Shown: positions 14,731 to 20,298 of the stretch, in pieces
How the letters are laid out: each line of letters opens with the position of its first letter
How positions within the stretch are numbered: position 1 is the stretch's first letter
Assembly (NCBI GenBank): GCA_964357355.1
Contig: CAYHKY010000022.1
Span: 1 to 20,298, forward strand
Direction: 5' to 3'
DNA: 20,298 nucleotides
DNA from: CAYHKY01 sp964357355
Lineage (GTDB): Bacteria; Patescibacteriota; Microgenomatia; UBA10105
Program-made: the position numbers and the translations under genes
The notes under the pieces: model-generated
Told to the model about the DNA's origin: nothing
The model's input: only the letters and a program-made list of their open reading frames with translations
Databases searched by the model: none

Positions 14731-17610
14731 ATGGTAAGAAAATTACGTAAGTGCAGAATATGCCAAAGTTCGAATATAAAGGAGTTCCTTTCATTCGGAC
14801 TCATTTCCCTACCCAACGGTTTTTTGAAAAAAGAAGATCTCCTTCATAAAGAACCTGTATTCCCTTTAACTGTCGGATTTTGCAATGATTGTTACTTAGT
14901 ACAACTAATGGAAGTGGTAAATCCTGAAGCAATGTTTCGAAATTACGTATATATCCCTTCAGCTTCACAAACCCGGATGAACAATTTTTCTAATATAGCA
15001 AGTCATGCTAAGGAAATTGTAAAACTAAATAGCAAAACCCTTGTAATTGACATCGGCAGCAATGATGGAAGTTTATTGTCTTTTTTTAAAGGATATGGCA
15101 TCCGAACATTAGGCATAGATCCGGCAACCAACCTTGCAAAAATAGCCGAACTAAAAGGAATCGAAACATTAAACGTTTTTATTTCTAAGCAAGTTGCTCA
15201 TCAAGTTATAAATAGGTACGGTAAAGCGGAGGTGATAACGGCCACGAATGTCGTAGCGCATGTTGATAACTTGCATGATTTATTTTCCTCAATCAGTGTA
15301 TTAATTTCAGCGTCTGGCATTTTCATTTGTGAATTTCCTTACCTTGTGGACCTGTTAGACAAAAAGTTATTTGACACTATTTATCACGAGCATTTGTCTT
15401 ATTTTTCTCTTAGTCCCTTACTTTCACTAATTAAACAACACGGACTCAAACTCATAAATGTTATGAGAACTCCGAATGATGGTGGAGCATTGAGATTAAC
15501 CATTACTTCCCAAATCAACGCCTACCCTGAAGCATCCACTGCAATTAATCATTTATTATTACTTGAAAAAAAACTAAAACTAGACCGATTTGAAACTTAT
15601 CTTCAGTTTTCCAGCCAAGTATCAAAATTGAAGAATGACCTTCAGCAAACAGTAGGTAGATTAAAAAGGCAAAAACGTTCAATCGCAGGATATGGAGCAT
15701 CTGCCAGGGGAAATATTCTATTAAGTTATTGTGGGTTTGGTCGTGAAACTCTAGATTTCATCGTTGATTCAACTCCTTATAAACAGGGACTTTTTACACC
15801 TGGGCATCATATACCAATTTACCCTGAAGAAGCTCTTCTCCAAAATCAACCTGACTATACTTTAATATTGGCTTGGAATTTTGTCAAAGAAATTGTAGAA
15901 AAACAGTCTAAATACAGGGAACAGGGAGGAAAGTTTATTGTACCCATACCAAAAATAGAAATTCTTAAACTTCAAACAAAATCCAAAAAACAACCTAAAG
16001 TGATTATTGTCATGCCTGCTTATAATGCGGTAAAAACGATAAGCAATTCTTATAAAAAAATTCCTAAGGACATTATTGATGAAATCATTTTAGTTGATGA
16101 TGCGAGCACTGATAAAACTTATGAAGAAGCAAGGAAACTACCTATTTCCGTGTTTCGTAACAAGCAGAATTTGGGTTATGGCGGGAATCTCAAAGTATGC
16201 CTCACAAAAGCATTAGAGAGAAATGCAGACATTGTGATTGAGTACCATCCGGATGATCAGTATGATCCCAAAGACATAAAAGAGTTTATCCAAAAAGCCA
16301 AGGATGGATTCGATTTTGCATTGGGGTCCAGATTTGTAAGACCCAAAGAAGCATTAGAAAATAAAATGCCACCTATAAAATTTGTGGCTAACCGGACTAT
16401 GTCGTTTATTGATCAACTAGTATTAGGTATAGAAATGACCGAGTTTCATTCGGGATTTAGAATGTACACAAAAAAGTTACTTGAAAAAGTACCCTATCGT
16501 CAAAATTCTGATAATTATCTATTTAGTTTTGAAATTATTGTTCAAGCTGTGTATTGGGGACTTAGAGTTGCGGAAGTACCAATTTCCTGTCATTATCACC
16601 CCGCAATGCACACTGCCAATTTGAAAAATAGCACAATTTATGCATTAGGAACATTTAAAACATTGTGGCAATATTCACTAGCTAAATTTTTTCGCTTCCA
16701 ACGTGGCCCATTTTTACTTATTCAACCGGCACCCTGCCCTCTTTGCTCCGAAAGAATTACTCGATTTGAATATGTAGTCACTGACGCAACAAGTAAAGAA
16801 CAGTTTTCTATCTTTTTCTGTACTTTATGCCAAGTTGGATTTACTCTTCCTGTTCCCAAAAAATTAGATCAGTACTATTCCCCAAATTACTATAGTCCTT
16901 TAAAAACATGGGTGTATAAAATGCTCCAAGTTCGCAGACTACGGATAATTGGCAAACTTATAGATAGTGGTAAATTGCTAGATATTGGATGCGGAGACGG
17001 AAGTTTAAGTTTGCAACTTAATAGAAATTATTCATACACCGGTATCGAAACTCCCTTTGCCAACAGTAAAAATCCACTTGTAAAATCTGTGGGTGTGGAA
17101 AGGATGCGTGAACCTAAAAATTCATTTAACATTGTCATGTTTTGGGAAAGCTTCGAACATCTCAAAAATCCGCTTGTAGCTCTAAGAAGAGCTAGCTCAA
17201 CACTCCTTTCAAATGGATATTTAATTATTGAATGCCCTAACTATTCTTCCTGGGAGCGTTTCTTGTTTGGTTCACATTGGTTTCATCTAGACCCCCCACG
17301 TCATCTGTATCACTATACTCCACGCGGGCTTAGTACTTTACTTGAAGATCTTGATTTTAAAATTATAAAACGTGAGCAAATATATGCTCCCGAATACATT
17401 CCAGTAGGTCTTGCTCAAAGCATACTCTATTCAATTTCCATAAAACTAAATATATTTAATGAACAACAGGACAAAGTTAAATCGTTACTTGTTATTTTAT
17501 TATTAAGTTTTTTATCTATCATTATGATCCCGGTATCGTACGCATTTTATTTATTTAAAGGCTCTCCAATTCAATTAGTAATCGCAAAAAAAAGTAAATC
17601 TCTCAAATAA
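14731..17610 (+). CDS. Three-module fusion: sugar C-methyltransferase + GT2 glycosyltransferase + SAM methyltransferase
   Basis: One open frame of 959 residues. Module 1 (about 1-415) is an NDP-sugar C-methyltransferase: zinc cysteines C8, C11, C51 and C54; SAM loop VIDIGSNDG (105-113); and Y72, H177, Y218, E220 and H221. These five align, at a constant offset of 4, with the catalytic residues I recall for TcaB9. The GYGASARGN domain follows. Module 2 (about 422-660) is a DPM1-like GT2: VMPAYNA, LVDDASTDKT, a HPDDQYDP metal site and GFRMY. Module 3 (about 665-955) has its own CxxC...CxxC ribbon (C669, C672, C697, C700), LDIGCGDG (750-757), ECPNYSS and a hydrophobic C-terminal segment (about 916-944). 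A GTG at 14719 would add four residues; the ATG is preferred. It likely methylates a sugar, loads or transfers it, and methylates again at the membrane. Confidence 0.9.
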   Translation: MVRKLRKCRICQSSNIKEFLSFGLISLPNGFLKKEDLLHKEPVFPLTVGFCNDCYLVQLMEVVNPEAMFRNYVYIPSASQTRMNNFSNIASHAKEIVKLNSKTLVIDIGSNDGSLLSFFKGYGIRTLGIDPATNLAKIAELKGIETLNVFISKQVAHQVINRYGKAEVITATNVVAHVDNLHDLFSSISVLISASGIFICEFPYLVDLLDKKLFDTIYHEHLSYFSLSPLLSLIKQHGLKLINVMRTPNDGGALRLTITSQINAYPEASTAINHLLLLEKKLKLDRFETYLQFSSQVSKLKNDLQQTVGRLKRQKRSIAGYGASARGNILLSYCGFGRETLDFIVDSTPYKQGLFTPGHHIPIYPEEALLQNQPDYTLILAWNFVKEIVEKQSKYREQGGKFIVPIPKIEILKLQTKSKKQPKVIIVMPAYNAVKTISNSYKKIPKDIIDEIILVDDASTDKTYEEARKLPISVFRNKQNLGYGGNLKVCLTKALERNADIVIEYHPDDQYDPKDIKEFIQKAKDGFDFALGSRFVRPKEALENKMPPIKFVANRTMSFIDQLVLGIEMTEFHSGFRMYTKKLLEKVPYRQNSDNYLFSFEIIVQAVYWGLRVAEVPISCHYHPAMHTANLKNSTIYALGTFKTLWQYSLAKFFRFQRGPFLLIQPAPCPLCSERITRFEYVVTDATSKEQFSIFFCTLCQVGFTLPVPKKLDQYYSPNYYSPLKTWVYKMLQVRRLRIIGKLIDSGKLLDIGCGDGSLSLQLNRNYSYTGIETPFANSKNPLVKSVGVERMREPKNSFNIVMFWESFEHLKNPLVALRRASSTLLSNGYLIIECPNYSSWERFLFGSHWFHLDPPRHLYHYTPRGLSTLLEDLDFKIIKREQIYAPEYIPVGLAQSILYSISIKLNIFNEQQDKVKSLLVILLLSFLSIIMIPVSYAFYLFKGSPIQLVIAKKSKSLK

Positions 17611-17612
17611 GT

Positions 17613-18491
17613 GTGAATAATTTACTCTGTAATGATGACTCTCTTCGATCTATGTTTGTAGAGTTAGAAACTTCGTCTCCGATATATCAACCCTCAGACT
17701 TTTGGCAGAAACTTAATACTATTCATGAATCACAACTATCAAATAAAGGATTTAACAATTTCAAAAGAACCGTAAACATGAGGTATTTCAATTGGAGAAC
17801 GCTAGGAATAATTCGTCATCAACTTGGTGTAGTTTTGAATGAGTTAAAAGAACCTCTGGTTGGTAATCCATTTATCATTCATTACAATGACATGCTTCTT
17901 TCGCAAGATTTATGTAATTCAATACACGAATATTATACTATTTACACACATTCAAAAAGTTTAAAACATAAAAAACTGGCGGAATTAGGTGCAGGTTATG
18001 GAAGATTGGCGTATTGCTTTTTGAAATCTGTACCATCAATTTCTTACTGCATAATTGATATTCCACCAGCACTATTTATTGCTCAAAAATACTTATCGAA
18101 ACTATTTCCTAAAGATGATATTTTCTTTTTTCGGCCATTTAAGTCATTTTCAAGTGTCAAGAAACAGTTTACTAGGTCAAGAATTTCTTTTATAATGCCA
18201 CAGCAGATGTCCCTTATACCAGATGATTATTTTGATATTTTCATAAATATTAGTTCCTTACATGAAATGAGTAGGGATAAAATAAATAATTATCTTTTAC
18301 AGATAGATCGGTTGACTAAAAGCTTTTTTTACTCCAAACAATGGCGCAGATCTAGAGTAAAAGACAATCAATTTATTAAGGAAAATGAATACATGACCCC
18401 CTCTCACTGGAAAATGGTTTTTAAACGTAGTCCCCACCCTATCCAACGAATGTTTTTTGATGCACTTTATAAAACAAGGATTTCACTATGA
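17613..18491 (+). CDS. Putative sugar O-methyltransferase
   Basis: SAM-dependent methyltransferase of 292 residues resembling the putative sugar O-methyltransferase group found in surface-glycan loci (TIGR04371-like, from memory). Seen in the sequence: an N-terminal YQPSDFWQKLN segment (25-35) and NNFKRT with MRYFNW (48-61), the SAM loop LAELGAGYGRLAY (122-134), IIDIPPALFIAQKYL (147-161) and ISSLHEM. The GTG at 17613 is chosen because the residues before the first ATG (17652), such as DDSLRSMFVE, look conserved and because it lies 2 bases after the previous stop. The stop overlaps the next ATG as ATGA (18488-18491). It probably methylates a hydroxyl of a sugar in the same glycan. The position methylated cannot be inferred. 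Confidence 0.82.
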   Translation: MNNLLCNDDSLRSMFVELETSSPIYQPSDFWQKLNTIHESQLSNKGFNNFKRTVNMRYFNWRTLGIIRHQLGVVLNELKEPLVGNPFIIHYNDMLLSQDLCNSIHEYYTIYTHSKSLKHKKLAELGAGYGRLAYCFLKSVPSISYCIIDIPPALFIAQKYLSKLFPKDDIFFFRPFKSFSSVKKQFTRSRISFIMPQQMSLIPDDYFDIFINISSLHEMSRDKINNYLLQIDRLTKSFFYSKQWRRSRVKDNQFIKENEYMTPSHWKMVFKRSPHPIQRMFFDALYKTRISL

Positions 18492-19216
18492 ACATAGTAG
18501 CCATTATCCAAGCACGTATGTCTTCAACCAGACTTCCCGGAAAAGTACTTCTATCTATTGCAGGAAAAGCAATGATAACCTATGTAATAGAGCGTGCTAG
18601 ACTTGCAAAGTCGCTAAATCAAGTGATTGTAGCGACTTCGATTGATTCAACTGACGATCCGATTGTTGAATTTTGTAGATTAAATCAGTTTGCTTATTTT
18701 CGAGGTAATTTAACTGATGTACTTGAGCGCTATTATGAAACTGCAAAACATTTAAATGCTCAAGTGATCGTCAGGATCACTTCAGACTGCCCCTTAATAG
18801 ATGGGGCACTCATCGATCAAGGTATCTTGGCATTTCGTAATGATCGAATTGATTATTTATCAAACACAATTCAGCGAACATTTCCACGCGGTTTTGATTT
18901 TGAAATTTTTACGTTTAATGTTCTAGAAACTGCATATAAAAAAGCGACTGAAAAACCTGAGCGAGAACATGTAACACCGTATATCTGGCGCAACCATCCT
19001 GAGGATTTCCGGATCAGACATTTTGTACAAGAAACAAATAAAAGTAGTTATCGAGTCACAGTCGATACAGCAGAAGATTTTGGGATGATAAAAATTCTTA
19101 TCGAAAAATTTCATGCAGATAAAAAAACCTGCCAAGAAATTATTACTCTTTTAGACACACACCCAGAAATTGTGGCAATAAACAAACACATTGAGCAAAA
19201 GCAATATGGTAAATAA
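18488..19216 (+). CDS. SpsF/NeuA-like cytidylyltransferase family protein
   Basis: A 242-residue GT-A-fold nucleotidyltransferase of the SpsF type (CMP-Kdo synthetase homologue, COG1861-like). The nucleotide-binding start is IIQARMSSTRLPGKVL (6-21), followed by VATSID, RITSDCPLID (about 96-105), the EREHVTPYIW stretch and RVTVDTAEDF near the C-terminus. Members are thought to activate acidic sugars such as nonulosonic acids with CTP, though the SpsF branch is poorly characterised. An AAGGA Shine-Dalgarno-like site lies about 8 bases before ATG 18488, one of the few in the window. It overlaps the O-methyltransferase gene by 4 bases and the following methylase gene by 11. With the PseB-like dehydratase and that methylase it points towards a pseudaminic-type sugar. 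Confidence 0.87.
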   Translation: MNIVAIIQARMSSTRLPGKVLLSIAGKAMITYVIERARLAKSLNQVIVATSIDSTDDPIVEFCRLNQFAYFRGNLTDVLERYYETAKHLNAQVIVRITSDCPLIDGALIDQGILAFRNDRIDYLSNTIQRTFPRGFDFEIFTFNVLETAYKKATEKPEREHVTPYIWRNHPEDFRIRHFVQETNKSSYRVTVDTAEDFGMIKILIEKFHADKKTCQEIITLLDTHPEIVAINKHIEQKQYGK

Positions 19217-19850
19217 ATCAAAACAGCTATCCTATTGGCAAGGAAAATTTGGAGATGAATATATAAATCGCAATAGAGATTTAACACTATTTAAAAAACG
19301 CATGGGATTTTTCAAAAAACTGCTTAATTCTTATCCCGAAATAAAAAGTATTCTAGAAGTAGGTACTAACATAGGCGGAAATCTCTCCGTGTTACAACAA
19401 ATTAACCCAACATTAGATCTCACTGCAATTGAACCAAATAAGAAAGCTGCCGCTATGGCAGAAGACCTCGTTCCTGAAGCGCATATTTTTAATCAAAGTA
19501 TACAGGGCTTTGAAAGAGCAGAAAAGTATGATTTAGTTTATACTTCCGGTGTGCTTATACATATTTCCGATAACGATTTAAAAACCGTATTGCAAAAAAT
19601 ATATGACCTTTCCAGAAAATATATTCTGACAATCGAGTACTATTCAGAAAAGAAACAACTCATCCCCTACCGTAACCTCACTGATGCCTTATTTAAACGC
19701 CCCTATAACCGGGAATGGCTCGTACATTACCCAAGACTGAAATTATTAACCACTGGATTTCTTGATACAGAGGACGGTTTTGACAACTGTCATTGGTGGT
19801 TATTTGAAAAGTTTAAGGATTATGCCAAAAACGATTTATTTACCAAGTAA
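19206..19850 (+). CDS. Pseudaminic-acid-biosynthesis-associated type SAM methylase
   Basis: Class I methyltransferase of 214 residues. WQGKFGDEYINRN (11-23) is the hallmark N-terminus of the pseudaminic acid biosynthesis-associated methylase family (TIGR03587-like, from memory). The SAM loop is ILEVGTNIGGNL (49-60), and VYTSGVLIHIS and IEYYSEKKQL follow. The C-terminal segment contains NCHWWLFEK, also family-typical. These genes usually accompany pseudaminic or related nonulosonic acid genes, and their exact target is not established. A TTG at 19191 is in frame, but ATG 19206 directly precedes the conserved region and leaves an 11-base overlap with the upstream gene. The downstream cupin probably overlaps its end. 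Confidence 0.85.
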   Translation: MVNKSKQLSYWQGKFGDEYINRNRDLTLFKKRMGFFKKLLNSYPEIKSILEVGTNIGGNLSVLQQINPTLDLTAIEPNKKAAAMAEDLVPEAHIFNQSIQGFERAEKYDLVYTSGVLIHISDNDLKTVLQKIYDLSRKYILTIEYYSEKKQLIPYRNLTDALFKRPYNREWLVHYPRLKLLTTGFLDTEDGFDNCHWWLFEKFKDYAKNDLFTK

Positions 19851-20247
19851 AACTGTCCGAGAAACACTGATGTCTGAATCAAAACCAGGAACCAATGCAC
19901 TCGACCCATTGAAATCTCTGGCTCTTAAGCATCAGTTACCCCTCAAAATCCTTGAAGATCACCAAATACACAATAAACCCGAAGTTCATCTACATGAAGT
20001 AGATCTCTGGTTCTGTCTTGAAGGAGAAGTTTTGTTCGCCTGTGGAGGGTCGCTTTTACACTGTCAAAATCGTAAAAAAACCGATGGCTCAATTGATCAA
20101 AATGAGTTGTTCGGAGATGAAATACAAAATGGAAATAGCTATATTCTGAAACCTGGCGATTGGCTCTGGATTCCTGCAGGTGAACCGCACCAACACGGTA
20201 CAAAGACTACGGCGCGTCTTATGATTATCAAAATTCCTCAAGTATAA
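19822..20247 (+). CDS. Small cupin-fold protein
   Basis: Single-domain cupin of 141 residues if started at ATG 19822. Cupin motif 1 appears as HLHEVDLWFCLEGE, with H56, H58 and D61 in the metal-ligand positions. Motif 2 is PGDWLWIPAGEPHQH (111-125), with H123 or H125 as the last ligand. It probably binds a metal and may act as a sugar isomerase, epimerase or small-molecule-binding protein in the pathway. No specific reaction can be named. The start is uncertain. ATG 19822 overlaps the methylase by 29 bases but keeps KTIYLPSKTVRETL, which looks coding. ATG 19870 avoids overlap and gives 125 residues. ATG 19762 would overlap too far. Its TAA overlaps the next ATG by one base. Confidence 0.75.
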   Translation: MPKTIYLPSKTVRETLMSESKPGTNALDPLKSLALKHQLPLKILEDHQIHNKPEVHLHEVDLWFCLEGEVLFACGGSLLHCQNRKKTDGSIDQNELFGDEIQNGNSYILKPGDWLWIPAGEPHQHGTKTTARLMIIKIPQV

Positions 20248-20298
20248 TGAGTCATTTTTGGAATTTTAGGCCCAATCAAAATCAAAAAAATGTCTTTC
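20247..20298 (+). CDS. Start of a further gene, cut by the window end
   Basis: An ATG at 20247 shares its first base with the cupin stop (TAATG), a common coupling arrangement. The frame stays open to the window edge, reading MSHFWNFRPNQNQKNVF. Only 17 codons are visible, so no family can be named. In this context a further nonulosonic-type biosynthesis enzyme is plausible but unproven. Confidence 0.45.
   Translation, partial: MSHFWNFRPNQNQKNVF

Noticed and set aside
1..20298. Recoding of TGA as glycine (as in some Patescibacteria)
   Set aside because: TGA ends several genes at natural family C-termini and in ATGA junctions, and the proteins read normally with the standard code.
1..20298. 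CRISPR arrays, tRNAs, rRNAs, insertion sequences or integrase genes
   Set aside because: None was seen by eye. There are no spaced direct repeats, no transposase-like proteins, and almost no noncoding space to hold RNA genes.

Overview
The window is a surface-glycan (polysaccharide or glycoprotein glycan) biosynthesis locus. It is AT-rich, very tightly packed, uses the standard genetic code with TGA stops, and has no ribosomal, tRNA or housekeeping gene to fix the taxon. Small AT-rich genes, seven 4-base ATGA start/stop overlaps, few Shine-Dalgarno sites and a 10-N scaffold gap suggest a metagenome-assembled genome, possibly of the Patescibacteria/CPR type. That assignment is inference only. 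No gap between genes exceeds 70 bases.

The layout is five blocks of alternating strand. Block 1 (1-5822, +) is a chain of overlapping genes: a DegT-family sugar aminotransferase broken by a frameshift near 533, a UDP-glucuronate/UDP-glucose 4-epimerase-like SDR, a second intact DegT aminotransferase (perosamine-synthase-like), a GNAT acetyltransferase, a DPM1-like polyprenyl-phosphate sugar synthase, and an ArnT/PMT-like GT-C membrane glycosyltransferase. Block 2 (5814-8284, -) has a GT4 glycosyltransferase and a multi-span membrane protein. Block 3 (8351-10226, +) has a second GT4 enzyme and a sugar-1-phosphate nucleotidyltransferase that spans the scaffold gap. Block 4 (10232-13084, -) has a PseB/FlaA1-like UDP-GlcNAc 4,6-dehydratase followed by a 622-residue GT-B-like protein. 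Block 5 (13154-20298, +) has a GT-C membrane protein, a three-module fusion (C-methyltransferase, GT2, second methyltransferase), a sugar O-methyltransferase, an SpsF-like cytidylyltransferase, a methylase of the pseudaminic-acid-associated type, a cupin, and the start of one more gene.

Together the genes make and decorate unusual sugars: nucleotide activation, epimerisation, 4,6-dehydration, amination, N-acetylation, and C- and O-methylation. Cytoplasmic transferases (GT4, GT2) and membrane GT-C enzymes that would use polyprenyl-phosphate sugars outside the membrane then assemble them. No flippase, Wzy polymerase or ABC exporter lies in the window, so the export route is not visible. The least ordinary items are the single-chain C-MT/GT2/MT fusion, the pairing of DPM1-like and GT-C enzymes, and a partial nonulosonic-acid-type gene set split across blocks 4 and 5.
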